A program made the position numbers and the translations under genes. 41,156 bases of DNA from Sporolactobacillus inulinus (lineage in GTDB: Bacteria > Bacillota > Bacilli > Bacillales > Sporolactobacillaceae): contig NZ_BJMS01000034.1 of assembly GCF_006539285.1 (NCBI RefSeq), positions 1-41,156 on the forward strand, written 5' to 3'. Below are positions 7,328-16,442 of the stretch, piece by piece. The notes under the pieces were generated by a model that ran no database searches, had not been told where the DNA came from, and saw only the letters and a list, made by a program, of their open reading frames with translations. The first letter of the stretch is position 1; every line of letters starts with the position of its first letter.

Positions 7328-8938
7328 TTAATGGTCGAATTGCGAGAAGTGTCTTTCCTTATTCAAATGGCCATTTTGCAGCCAATAGATCTCGTTAAAA
7401 CAGTTCGTCAAAAAGTAACGATCATGACTGACCGCAAGTACGGTGCCGCTGAATTGGTTTACCGCTTCCTCGAGTACTTCGCGCGAATCGATATCCAAAT
7501 GATTCGTTGGTTCGTCGAGTACGAGCACATTGATCTTCTTCATCATTAAATCAGCCAATCGGATTCTGACGCGTTCGCCGCCGCTGAGCGTGCCAATTTT
7601 TCGAAACACGTCCGATCCGTAAAACATGAATTTAGCCAGCTCATGACGCGCTTCACCTTCAGTCAGTCGGGCATGTTCACGAAACACATCAATCACGCGG
7701 CGATCACGCTCGTCCTTGCTTTCGAAGACATGCTGTGATAAAAAGCCAATATTTAAATTTGTTCCATGACGCACCTCGCCTTCATCAGCTTTTCTTTTGC
7801 CGAGCATACAGTGGATCAAGGTCGTTTTTCCGGAACCATTGGGGCCGCAGATTGCGACGCGCTCGTGATAACGAATAGCCAAAGACACATGATCGAGCAA
7901 TTGGACCCCATGGTAAGCAATGGACAAATTGCGGCAGCTGAGCACGCGGTCTCCTGTTCGCGTATTCGCGGCAAAATCTAGGGCCATTTGATCTTGTCCC
8001 ATTTTTGGACGTTTCAGTCGTTCCATGCGATCAAGTGCTTTTTCCATGCTCTTCGCGCGGCGATGCATTCCAGCATTGGGCGGCTTCGCTTGATTCGCCC
8101 ATTCCTTGAGCCGTTTGATTGTCTCTTTCATTTTCTTGATTTTTTTCTGTTGATCTGTGTAAGCTGCAAAGGCAAGCATGAGCCTTTTTTGTTTCTCTTT
8201 AACGTAACTGGAATAATTTCCCGTATAACATACTGCAACACCAGCATCAAGCTCCAGCACTTTACTTACCGTGCGGTCAAGAAAAAATCGATCATGGGAA
8301 ACCAGCAAAATCGTTCCTTTGTATTGCCGAATAAACGATTCCAGCCATTCAAGCGAAATAATGTCCAAATGGTTTGTTGGTTCATCAAGCAGCAGAAAAT
8401 CCGGCTCAGACAACAATTGAAGCGCAAGACCGACCTTCGTGCGTTCGCCGCCGCTGAGCGAATCAAACGGGTGATCCAGCAATTCCTGAATGCCAAGACC
8501 GCCGGCGATCTGATCCATTTTATACTCCATTTCATAACCGCCTGATTTCTGAAATTCATCCTGAAGCCGTGCATAACGGTCGAGCATCCGCTTCAGTTGG
8601 TTTGGTAAACATCGCGCAAGCATTTGTTCCAATTCCTTCACTTTTTTCTCGATGCTGAGACAGTCGGCAAAAGCTTTCATCAAAAACTGACGAACGGACT
8701 GCCCATCCCCGTTCGGAAGCTGCTGTAAATAGCCGACTGTAGCACCGTTCTTTATCGCGACTGCCCCTCGGTCCGCAACGTCGCGTCCGGCGATCAGATT
8801 AAGTAGTGTCGTTTTCCCGCTTCCATTTGCTCCGACAAGTGCAACCTTTTCACGATCGTTTACTGAGAAACAAACATCGCGTAAAATCTCATTCCCAGCT
8901 ATATTTTTATGGATATGATCCGCATGACAAATCATCAT
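7328..8938 (-). CDS. ABC-F family ATPase (ribosome-acting)
   Basis: About 536 residues with two ATP-binding cassettes and no membrane segment, the ABC-F layout. Cassette 1 has GANGSGKTT (36-44), SLSGGERTKVGLAL, LLLDEPTNHLD and VSHDRFFLD. Cassette 2 has GPNGSGKTT, TLSGGERVRIRLAD, LVLDEPTNHLD and VSHDRYFL. A charged inter-domain linker of about 80 residues (KKIKKMKETIKRLKEW... RRAKSMEKALDRMERL) is the P-site tRNA interaction motif region. ABC-F proteins bind the ribosomal E site and either rescue stalled translation or protect against antibiotics. Without comparison I cannot separate a housekeeping YfmM/YkpA type from a resistance type. The start is uncertain: GTG 8947, ATG 8938 or ATG 8935. 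I use 8938, eleven bases after AAGGGG. Confidence 0.88.
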   Translation of the reverse strand: MMICHADHIHKNIAGNEILRDVCFSVNDREKVALVGANGSGKTTLLNLIAGRDVADRGAVAIKNGATVGYLQQLPNGDGQSVRQFLMKAFADCLSIEKKVKELEQMLARCLPNQLKRMLDRYARLQDEFQKSGGYEMEYKMDQIAGGLGIQELLDHPFDSLSGGERTKVGLALQLLSEPDFLLLDEPTNHLDIISLEWLESFIRQYKGTILLVSHDRFFLDRTVSKVLELDAGVAVCYTGNYSSYVKEKQKRLMLAFAAYTDQQKKIKKMKETIKRLKEWANQAKPPNAGMHRRAKSMEKALDRMERLKRPKMGQDQMALDFAANTRTGDRVLSCRNLSIAYHGVQLLDHVSLAIRYHERVAICGPNGSGKTTLIHCMLGKRKADEGEVRHGTNLNIGFLSQHVFESKDERDRRVIDVFREHARLTEGEARHELAKFMFYGSDVFRKIGTLSGGERVRIRLADLMMKKINVLVLDEPTNHLDIDSREVLEEAVNQFSGTVLAVSHDRYFLTNCFNEIYWLQNGHLNKERHFSQFDH

Positions 8939-9070
8939 GATACGCACGTCCCCTTAACTTAAGATTGTCGCAAAAACTGCTTACTTTTCGCGGACAACCG
9001 CGCAGACGGACTGCCTATTAGGGAGCATTATTTAAATCATCATTTTCTATAAAACAATTGCGATCAAAGC

Positions 9071-9107
9071 AAAAAAATCCACAGGCGTACATCCACCCGT
9101 GGATTTC
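9071..9107 (-). terminator. Terminator of the YitT/small-peptide transcript
   Basis: On the minus strand AAATCCAC...GTGGATTT arms, with inner GG/CC pairs, are followed by a run of seven T. It lies 46 bases past the stop of the 39-aa gene. Confidence 0.8.
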
Positions 9108-9152
9108 ATTCCATAAAGCAATAAATAAGCCGCTGTGCGGGTCCGCGTACGT

Positions 9153-9272
9153 TCATGAACTGCTATTGTTTTCTAAAAAAGGGCAGACTTGTCCCTTGAA
9201 GAAAACAACCGCAAAAATCGCGCGAACGATATAGAGAAAAGACTCTAACTGAGCGCGACACTTCATGAACAT
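9153..9272 (-). CDS. 39-residue hydrophobic small protein
   Basis: This small ORF has an unusually good ribosome-binding site: AAGGAGGTG, then TTG-ATG. The start is TTG 9275 or ATG 9272. The peptide has one hydrophobic helix (LESFLYIVRAIFAVVFF, about residues 9-25) and a hydrophilic end ELNNSSS-like (ENNSSS). It lies 77 bases after the YitT-family gene on the same strand, and the pair ends in a good terminator. I do not recognise the family. Support comes from the Shine-Dalgarno sequence, the membrane helix and the transcript context; codon evidence is weak at this size. Confidence 0.45.
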   Translation of the reverse strand: MFMKCRAQLESFLYIVRAIFAVVFFKGQVCPFLENNSSS

Positions 9273-9349
9273 CAACCGACCCACCTCCTTATCATTGTTA
9301 CAAAAAGTGTACCAAATTGAGAAAAAAAGAACAAGTCTTTCACTAATCC

Positions 9350-10213
9350 TCACGATTCTTTCTTGCGCACGAACAATCCATAAACGTCCGTGGTTTCAAC
9401 AATGTTGGTGAATGCGCGCGGATCAATTTCCTTAATAATTCGCTTAAGCAGATAAAGCTCATAGCGGGTCAGCACAATCATAAGCACATCTTTATCTTGA
9501 TTGGTGTAGCCGCCTTTTGCGGGTATTTTGGTTACCCCGCGATACATTTGCGTTGCAATTGCCCGCTGCAATTCCGACGCCTTCGATGTAACCACCCATG
9601 CGGTCAACTTCACATAACTTGTGTGAATCGCGTCAATAACCCGAATGCTGACATAGAGCTGAAGCAACGTGTACAGCGCGCGCCGCCAACCGAATAGGAA
9701 TCCGGCAGACACAATAATTAAACTGTTCAACGCAAACATGTAAAAACCGATCGGACGGTCTTTCATGCGTGTCAGAATCATGGCGATAATGTCCATGCCT
9801 CCGGTTGACGCGCCGAATTTCAACGTTAGGCCAACGCCGATTGCCTGAACAACCCCGCCAAAAACCGCATTCAGCAAAATATCGTTTGTTAATGGATGAA
9901 GCGGAATTACTGCCATAAACAGCGTCGTCAGCACAACACTGATTGAACTGTATAAAGTGAAGCGGTGTCCAACCTTAATCCATCCGGCATAGGCAACCGG
10001 AATATTTAAGAGCAGCAGCAGAACACCGGTACTCAAATGGAACGAGGTCGGCGCAAGCAGTGCCGAGATCAACTGGGCGATACCTGTAACTCCTCCGGCC
10101 AATACGTTTGCCGGGATGAGAAATAAGTTCATCGCAGCAGCGTTCAGCAACGCACCGATGGTTACAAGGGTCATTACTTTCAAATCTTGATAAAAAGTTT
10201 TTCCTTTCATCAT
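9350..10213 (-). CDS. YitT/YvjA family membrane protein (DUF161-DUF2179)
   Basis: A 287-residue protein. The first about 200 residues hold five or six membrane helices with NLFLIPANVLAGGVTGIAQLI and TLKFGASTGGMDIIAMIL, both hallmarks of the YitT (DUF161) family. The last about 80 residues form the cytosolic DUF2179 domain, with GVTKIPAKGGYTNQDKDVLMIVLTRYE. B. subtilis has several paralogues (YitT, YpjC, YvjA, YqfU); none has a firmly known substrate. The ATG at 10213 follows GAGAGGA. A 39-residue membrane peptide follows in the same transcript. The exact paralogue cannot be decided here. Confidence 0.88.
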   Translation of the reverse strand: MMKGKTFYQDLKVMTLVTIGALLNAAAMNLFLIPANVLAGGVTGIAQLISALLAPTSFHLSTGVLLLLLNIPVAYAGWIKVGHRFTLYSSISVVLTTLFMAVIPLHPLTNDILLNAVFGGVVQAIGVGLTLKFGASTGGMDIIAMILTRMKDRPIGFYMFALNSLIIVSAGFLFGWRRALYTLLQLYVSIRVIDAIHTSYVKLTAWVVTSKASELQRAIATQMYRGVTKIPAKGGYTNQDKDVLMIVLTRYELYLLKRIIKEIDPRAFTNIVETTDVYGLFVRKKES

Positions 10214-10649
10214 GCCTGTCCTCTCACTTATTCTCAGTTAAGAACAAATCTGACTGAACGCCAAGGGCAGCCGGTCTGTTTCTTATTAGTACCAAATTAA
10301 CACAGAGGACAATGATGCTCAAATTTTTTGTGAATCAAATTTTAAATACATGCCATGCGCGCTATGGCTCGACATTTCAGCCGCTCGCATCAATAGGGTG
10401 CGACCGCGAGTGCACCGCAAGGCAAAATCATATTTTTCATTAGAAAACTTGGCTACGCCTGGTCCTTAATCTCCAGCCATGTGTGATGGACTCGTGTCTT
10501 CTCGGTGCTGAAATCGTCGCTCCGGTTACTCGCTGGCACACATCAACTAAGGCAATCCCGCAGGCGCCAGAGACCTACGCTTTCAGCCAAGACACTGGTC
10601 TATTGGTTTGAAGATGGAACAAAATTATAATCATTCTTTACCTGCTAAA
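10214..10649. other. Gene-free intergenic region with repeat-like sequence
   Basis: About 435 bases between the YitT-family start and the RND terminator hold no ORF with a ribosome-binding site. The part nearest YitT must contain its promoter, but no clean boxes stand out. Positions 10380-10620 are richer in GC than typical spacer here and contain short inverted repeats. One is GGC-TAC-GCC following TTAGAAAACTTGGCT, a 15-mer that recurs near 40750. It looks like a decayed or dispersed non-coding repeat. Confidence 0.4.
10440..10454. repeat. Short dispersed repeat, copy 1
   Basis: TTAGAAAACTTGGCT occurs here and exactly again at 40745-40759, both in intergenic DNA and both at the edge of a small GGC-N3-GCC hairpin. 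A 15-base exact match in two spacers is unlikely by chance in 41 kb, though only two copies are seen. Confidence 0.5.
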
Positions 10650-10686
10650 AAAAACTGCTTCGAGCAAATGCGTCGAAGCAGTTTTT
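10650..10686 (-). terminator. Terminator of the RND transporter gene
   Basis: Perfect 14-base arms AAAAACTGCTTCGA (10650-10663) and TCGAAGCAGTTTTT (10673-10686), ending in T on the minus strand. It lies just after the stop codon at 10695. Confidence 0.9.
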
Positions 10687-10694
10687 GAATGCGG

Positions 10695-13600
10695 TTAGTC
10701 ATGTACGGTTGTTTCTTCTTTATGTGTCATTTTACGTTTTAATTTCATCAATGCTTCATAGACAATCGGCACGATCAGTAAGGTCAAGAGTGTCGAACTC
10801 GTGATTCCGCCGATAACGGTAACCGCCAATCCTTTAGAGATCAAACCGCCGCTTCCTTCCATGCCGAATGCAAGTGGCAGCAGCGCGCAGATGGTGGCAA
10901 TTGCTGTCATCAAAATGGGTCGGATACGCGTCCCGGCTGCTTCGAGCAATGCTTCGCGCGTACTTAACCCTGCTTTTTCCTTGTGGATGACGCGGTCAAT
11001 TAAGACAACTGCGTTGGTAATAACAATACCGATCAGCATCAATGCGCCAATCATTGACGACACACTGATCGTCTCGCCACTAATCAGCAGGGCAACCAAA
11101 CTTCCGATAATTGCGAAAGGCAGCGAGAACAGAATGGCGAATGGTGCCAATCCGCCGCCAAAGGTAACAACGAGTACGAAGTAGACAATGATCACCGCAG
11201 CGAGCATGGCGAAGCCGAGCTGACTGAAGGAGTCGTTCATCTGTTCGGTTACTCCCGAGAAAGATACGCTGGCGCCATCTGGAAGATCCAGTTTGTCAAT
11301 CTGCTCTTGCAAATCGGCAGTTGCCCCGGATACATTCTTTGCCGTTACCTTTGCCGAAATCTCAGCGTAGAGCTTACCGTCACGTTTTGTGATCGTTTGC
11401 GGTGAGGATCCTTTTTCAACCTTTGCCAAATCACTGATCTTCACATTTTGACCCGTTGGTGATGCAACGGTTTGGTCGGTCAGTACGTCCAGCGACTTCA
11501 CATTCGCATTGCCTGTGGTTTTCAAGTAAACCTTAAGGTCATCGCCATTCCGTTTGATTGTTGTTAGTGCCCGATTATTGGTCATGCCGCTTGATCCGAG
11601 CAGCGTTTGTGCAATTTGTCCGGCAGCAATACCATTCTGACCAAGTTTTGCTTGATCGGCTGTAATCGTGTATTGATCGTAAGCCTTTGAAAGACTGGAG
11701 TCCGCATCCGTGAAATTTTTATCCTTTTTCACGACATCTAAGACGTCGCTTGTTACCGGGCGAAGCTGATTCATTGAATCGCCATACACATAGAGCGTCA
11801 GCGTATTCGAGCTTGAACCGGAGCCAAAGTCTTGGAATTTAAACTGACCATGATCGGCACGGGCATTTAAGCCCTTCAGCACCTTTTGCTGGAAATCCTC
11901 GAAATTTGGGGTGCTTGTTTTGTAAGAAACAAAGAACAACCCCTGATTATCGGATGATTGGAACATTGCCGAAGAACTGTAGCCGCCAATCGAATATTGC
12001 ACTTTATCCATATACTTGCTTGATTCTAAATAGCGTTCAGCTTCCTCTGCAGCCCTTTGCGTATCCTTGACGGTTTGTCCCGGATCCGGATTATACGTAA
12101 TAATTAATTCTTTTTCCGAGTCGCTTGGCATGAAGCTTGCGCCGATATGCGGCACGAGGAACAAACTTGCTGCAAAGACAAGTACTGCAGCGCCAAAGAC
12201 AAGAATCTTGTGGTTCAAAGCGCCGTTCAAGATTTTCCGATAGCCTGAGGCAATTTTTCCTGGTTTTTCCTCATGATTGATCTTTTTCTTCAAACCATTC
12301 TTAAAGAAACTGTTCGAAAGCATTGGAACGATCGTGATCGCGACAAGAAGCGAAGCGAGTAGGGAGAAGACGATCGTTAAGGCAAACGGCCAAAAGATCT
12401 GCCCGACAACGCCTGATACGAGAGCCATCGGCAAGAACACCGCAATCGTTACAATTGTCGAAGAAAGAATTGGAATGAACATTTCATGAGTTGCTTCGCG
12501 GATTAATTCCCTACCTCTTAGTTTTTCTGTAGACAGCGACATTCGCCGGTAAATATTCTCGATGACAACTATAGAGTCATCAACAACACGCCCGATCGCA
12601 ATCGTCATCGCACCAAGTGTCATAACGTTCAACGTAATATCCATTTGTTTCAGCACAATCAAAGCAATCAGTAATGAAAGCGGGATGGAAATGACCGAGA
12701 TTAAGGTCGTGCGGATATTTCTCAGGAAAAGCAAAATGATCAGCATTGCAAATAGCGCACCGTAAATCGCTTTTTCCACCATTGTTTTTACTGACTGCTC
12801 GATTGGTTGGCCCTGATCAAACATTGATTCCGTTTGAATGTCTGGGTAGGACTTGTTAAATGCTGCCACTTTCGCTTTGACGTCATTCACAACGTCAACC
12901 GTATTTGCATCTTGACCTTTTACAACAGACAAACCGATGGAGCGTTCACCGTTTGTACGGGAAATCGATTCAGCTTTCTTCTGGAGCGTTACACTTGCCA
13001 CTTCAGAAAGTTTGACTGTCGGCAGTTTGATTGCTGCAGCTTGCTGGGCGCCTGAAGCTGAATCGGCTTGCGCGCTTGCATCCTGCTGAGTCTGGCCCGC
13101 GTTTTGCTGCGTGCTCGCTCCGGTCGCGGCTTGCTGCTGGGCAGCAGTGCCCGGTTGTGCCTGCCCGCTAAGCGCTGGTTGCGGTGTATAGGGGATCCGC
13201 ATATCCTTCAGATCATTCACAGATTTAATATTTCCGCTGACAACAATTGATTTCTGACTCTGATCAATCGTGTAGAGGCCAAGCGGAGCCGACACGTTAT
13301 TTCCTTTAATCAAATTTACGACTGTATCTTGAGAAAGTCCGTATTTCTTCAATTGATTTGCTTTAAAAGAGATTTGAACACTTTCTGTTTGCTGTCCAGA
13401 CAACGTGACCGAAGAAATTCCGTCAACGCCTTGAATGGATGGAAGAAGATCCTTTTCGACACGGTCGCTCAACCGATCCAGCGACATGTCTTTGCCGGAA
13501 ACACTTAAGCTGTAAACGGGCATCGAATCCATACTGATGCGCGCAACATTTGGCGTCGATACTTGATCAGGCAAGCTCACCTGGTCAACCGCTTCTTTAA

Positions 13601-13925
13601 TATCGTCTGTTGCTTTGTCCATATCTTTACTATAATCGTATTCAACAACAACTGCAGACATACCGGTTGACGACGTTGCACTCACATTCTGAACGCCGGG
13701 CAGTGCCTGAAGCTTCTGCTCAATCGGCTCGGTCACACTGTTGTCAACTTCATCCGGCGATGCGCCCTGATACACTGTTGAAACACTGACGACAGGTATG
13801 ATAAAATTCGGCATCGTTTCCATCTTCATATTTGTACCGGCATAGATCCCGCCGATAATGACAACGAGCGTCAGCAGCCATACCGCCAGCTTATTCTTCA
13901 TTGAAAACGCGATTATTTTTCGCAC
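10695..13925 (-). CDS. swrC: RND multidrug efflux transporter, SwrC-like
   Basis: A 1076-residue AcrB/HAE-type RND permease, close to B. subtilis SwrC (YerP) in length and features. The first membrane helix is near residues 9-30. MPNFIIPVVSVSTVYQGASPDEV begins the periplasmic-type porter domain. The proton-relay aspartates are D449 and D450 in VVDDSIVVIENI, and the second half repeats the fold (GIVITNAVVLIDRVIHKEKAG). Gram-positive members work without an outer-membrane duct; SwrC exports surfactin-type lipopeptides and other amphiphiles. A low-complexity Ala/Gln/Ser insert of about 45 residues (about 252-297) sits in the first porter domain. The GTG start at 13925 follows AAAGGTGG. There is no adaptor gene next to it; it lies next to a second export system. 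Confidence 0.88.
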   Translation of the reverse strand: MRKIIAFSMKNKLAVWLLTLVVIIGGIYAGTNMKMETMPNFIIPVVSVSTVYQGASPDEVDNSVTEPIEQKLQALPGVQNVSATSSTGMSAVVVEYDYSKDMDKATDDIKEAVDQVSLPDQVSTPNVARISMDSMPVYSLSVSGKDMSLDRLSDRVEKDLLPSIQGVDGISSVTLSGQQTESVQISFKANQLKKYGLSQDTVVNLIKGNNVSAPLGLYTIDQSQKSIVVSGNIKSVNDLKDMRIPYTPQPALSGQAQPGTAAQQQAATGASTQQNAGQTQQDASAQADSASGAQQAAAIKLPTVKLSEVASVTLQKKAESISRTNGERSIGLSVVKGQDANTVDVVNDVKAKVAAFNKSYPDIQTESMFDQGQPIEQSVKTMVEKAIYGALFAMLIILLFLRNIRTTLISVISIPLSLLIALIVLKQMDITLNVMTLGAMTIAIGRVVDDSIVVIENIYRRMSLSTEKLRGRELIREATHEMFIPILSSTIVTIAVFLPMALVSGVVGQIFWPFALTIVFSLLASLLVAITIVPMLSNSFFKNGLKKKINHEEKPGKIASGYRKILNGALNHKILVFGAAVLVFAASLFLVPHIGASFMPSDSEKELIITYNPDPGQTVKDTQRAAEEAERYLESSKYMDKVQYSIGGYSSSAMFQSSDNQGLFFVSYKTSTPNFEDFQQKVLKGLNARADHGQFKFQDFGSGSSSNTLTLYVYGDSMNQLRPVTSDVLDVVKKDKNFTDADSSLSKAYDQYTITADQAKLGQNGIAAGQIAQTLLGSSGMTNNRALTTIKRNGDDLKVYLKTTGNANVKSLDVLTDQTVASPTGQNVKISDLAKVEKGSSPQTITKRDGKLYAEISAKVTAKNVSGATADLQEQIDKLDLPDGASVSFSGVTEQMNDSFSQLGFAMLAAVIIVYFVLVVTFGGGLAPFAILFSLPFAIIGSLVALLISGETISVSSMIGALMLIGIVITNAVVLIDRVIHKEKAGLSTREALLEAAGTRIRPILMTAIATICALLPLAFGMEGSGGLISKGLAVTVIGGITSSTLLTLLIVPIVYEALMKLKRKMTHKEETTVHD

Positions 13926-14134
13926 CCACTCAATCCACCTTTTCCTGTATAATTATGGTACATGAATCAACCCTCATTCATTGTAAACAAACTCTGCGTT
14001 TGCCTACTAGATCCCTCAGACTTAAAGCCGCTACGCCTTAAGACCTAATCACGCCAATCTTTTATTTACCATACAAAACCAAAATGAACTGAAGATGAAT
14101 TTTTTTTATCCTTTTATGAATCCTTTGCTGCATG

Positions 14135-15298
14135 TTAATTGGTAGCTTGCTGTCTTCTTCCAATGACCAGAGCGATAGCGATGAAGGCTCCGGTGAAAGC
14201 AAGCATGATTAACATGCTGTACAAAGACGGTGCCAGGTGGTCCCATGAGAAATGCGTTAATTTTGCGATCCTGGTGTTTGCTTGAACATACCAATAGGTC
14301 GGTGTGAAGCTGGCAATTTTGAGTACGGTGCTATTAAGAAATTCCTGTGGAACAAAAACACCGCTAATGAAACACGTGCCCAATGTGATCAAATTACATA
14401 CCGCTGAGACGGCATTAAGACTCTTTAAGACCGTACTGATCAGATAACTGAGACTTGCGATGCATCCGGTAAACAAAAGCGAATTGATCAGGAAATAGAG
14501 CATATTCATTGTGACGATGCTCTGCGGATCAAGAAGGAAACAAAAACCGACCAATACCGCCCATGAAGCGCCGGCAAACAGCAAATTCGCTGCAAGAAGC
14601 TGCATCGTGACGTTTGCTTGCTTCAGCGGCGAGCAATAGTGACGCATTCGCAAATCGCGTCTTCGAAAGACCATCATCGCTGTCGAAATCCCCATAATCA
14701 GCACTGCGGACAATGTATAAGCAAGGAAATTAAAATAGAACATTGAGAAACTGTCTGACGTTTTCGCCGCGTTTTCTGTTTTCATGACTACCGGGGTAGT
14801 GCCGGATAAATTTGCTCTTAAGCGGCTGGCCAAGCCGTTCTGACTGATCCCCGGATCATGGGCCGCATAGAGGCGGGCAAGGTTCCAATACTGATCAACA
14901 TTGAGGTCCACATAGGTGTTCTCAATCGAATTCGGTACAACCGTTTTTTCCAGCTGCATTTTTCCACCGCTGAGCACGCTCTCTGTAAATCCTTTAGGAA
15001 TACGCAGGATATAAGTGACCTGGCGAAAATAGAGCGCATCCTGAAGCTTCTCGGATTGGTCCGGCAAGGCAACAATCGTCGTACTGCGCGAAAGTTCCTT
15101 GCGAAACCCTTTGACAAGCGGGGTCTGTTCTTCTGCAATGAAGGCAACTCGTGCTTTCTTTTGCGAGAATGTCGTTGGCCGTTCCGATACACTGGTTGCT
15201 GAAATCAAAAGCGCGATCGCCAGAAAGATAACGATATAGATCGAGACCGAGAGCCAATTTTTCCGGAAAATTTTCAAACACACTTTAAAGACGGGCAT
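14135..15298 (-). CDS. ABC-2 exporter permease, LnrN/YfiN-like
   Basis: A 387-residue ABC-2 type permease: one N-terminal membrane helix (about 14-36), a large extracytoplasmic domain to about residue 185, then five or six membrane helices. A SAVCNLITLGTCFISGVFVPQEFL segment near residue 310 is typical of ABC-2 permeases. The ATG at 15298 overlaps the end of the preceding permease gene by 14 bases and has AGGAGG, so the two are translationally coupled. Length and position as third gene after an ATPase and another permease match LnrN of the linearmycin-resistance exporter, but the substrate is inferred from gene order only. No convincing terminator follows. Confidence 0.8.
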   Translation of the reverse strand: MPVFKVCLKIFRKNWLSVSIYIVIFLAIALLISATSVSERPTTFSQKKARVAFIAEEQTPLVKGFRKELSRSTTIVALPDQSEKLQDALYFRQVTYILRIPKGFTESVLSGGKMQLEKTVVPNSIENTYVDLNVDQYWNLARLYAAHDPGISQNGLASRLRANLSGTTPVVMKTENAAKTSDSFSMFYFNFLAYTLSAVLIMGISTAMMVFRRRDLRMRHYCSPLKQANVTMQLLAANLLFAGASWAVLVGFCFLLDPQSIVTMNMLYFLINSLLFTGCIASLSYLISTVLKSLNAVSAVCNLITLGTCFISGVFVPQEFLNSTVLKIASFTPTYWYVQANTRIAKLTHFSWDHLAPSLYSMLIMLAFTGAFIAIALVIGRRQQATN

Positions 15299-16427
15299 AT
15301 TTTCGCCTCCTGATGATCAGATAGGTCCCCGCGCAGAAAACAATGATAAAAAGGACCATCATCCCCGCGTTTAATGCAAAGCGGTACAAGTTATCATAGT
15401 AATAGAGCGCGTAAAAAGCGTCCGTCAGTAAATTGACCGGATTAAGCCATGAAAGAAGCGGAACATGCTGAGAAACGATATATTTCATGTTCTGATACAT
15501 CATCCCAGACAGGAAAGAACCAGCCATCGTCACGAAGATAAGACAAGCAATTTTCAACCCTTCTCCCGCCTTGACGACAGCACTGATAAAAGCTCCAAAT
15601 GAGATACCGAGAATACTTCCTAACAGAGCGGTAAGCACCACGAATCCTGCACGCGGACCAAAATCAATCTTCAGTCCGAACCGCAAATAAGCAAGCAGAA
15701 TAAGAATTTCTGTAAAAAGAATAAGCAATGCTGCCAGACTGCCGGCAATAAACGCCTTGAGTTTATGAATCGGTGCTGTATTGATTCGTGCGGCACGCTC
15801 CGTCTGGTCTGCCTGAATGTCCATGATTTCCTTCGATCCCCAGAAGCTTCCGTACAAACAAGCCATCGCGATCAAAACATAGAAGTAATTCAATACATTA
15901 TTTGGTTCCGCACCGCTTCCGGAAACCTCTTTTACATAACTGCGACGATCGCTCAAGTCTTGCAGCAACCCGTTTTGCAGCGCATTCGGATTGTCCTTGG
16001 CAATCTGCGCTACCGCAGCGCTGTTTGTACGGTATTGATCAACGAAACTTTTCATAATACTCTGATTGAGTCCGGATTCATTCACCGTTAATTGAATCGT
16101 TTCGCCGCTTGAGAAATAACCGTCAATCTTCCCTGCCTTCAACCATCGATCAGCTTCTGCCTGACTGGCAGCTGTTTTCATCGTGAACAAACGATTTTTT
16201 CCTTTTGAGACGCTGCGCAGAACCTCTACAAACGATGCATCATAGTGGCTGTTGCCGCTCGGTACCACCGCGGCATGAATCGGATGAAACGATTCTTCAT
16301 CGTTCAGGTTGCTGAAGGCCATGTAAAAGAAGGTTCCCAACAAAATAGGAAAAAGAAGCGTCCAAAATACCAGCTGCTTATCCCTGATTAGGCATTTAAA
16401 ACGATAGAAAAAAATATGTGCGAACAT
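15285..16427 (-). CDS. ABC-2 exporter permease, LnrM/YfiM-like
   Basis: A 380-residue ABC-2 type permease. One N-terminal membrane helix (about 20-38) precedes an external domain (about 40-180), and then five helices. GSFWGSKEIMDIQADQTERAARINTAP is the amphipathic coupling region seen in this family, and IFVTMAGSFLSGMMYQNM is the usual late helix motif. The ATG at 16427 follows GAGGAGG and lies 15 bases after the ATPase gene. It forms the heterodimeric membrane part with the next gene. The family is clear; export of linearmycin-like polyenes or other membrane-active compounds is inference from the locus. Confidence 0.8.
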   Translation of the reverse strand: MFAHIFFYRFKCLIRDKQLVFWTLLFPILLGTFFYMAFSNLNDEESFHPIHAAVVPSGNSHYDASFVEVLRSVSKGKNRLFTMKTAASQAEADRWLKAGKIDGYFSSGETIQLTVNESGLNQSIMKSFVDQYRTNSAAVAQIAKDNPNALQNGLLQDLSDRRSYVKEVSGSGAEPNNVLNYFYVLIAMACLYGSFWGSKEIMDIQADQTERAARINTAPIHKLKAFIAGSLAALLILFTEILILLAYLRFGLKIDFGPRAGFVVLTALLGSILGISFGAFISAVVKAGEGLKIACLIFVTMAGSFLSGMMYQNMKYIVSQHVPLLSWLNPVNLLTDAFYALYYYDNLYRFALNAGMMVLFIIVFCAGTYLIIRRRKYARL

Positions 16428-16442
16428 GGCGTAACCTCCTCT

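Noticed and set aside
8989-9002. CGCGG-ACAA-CCGCG hairpin as an antibiotic-responsive attenuator of the ABC-F gene
   Set aside because: On the minus strand it is not followed by a T-run and I find no leader peptide.
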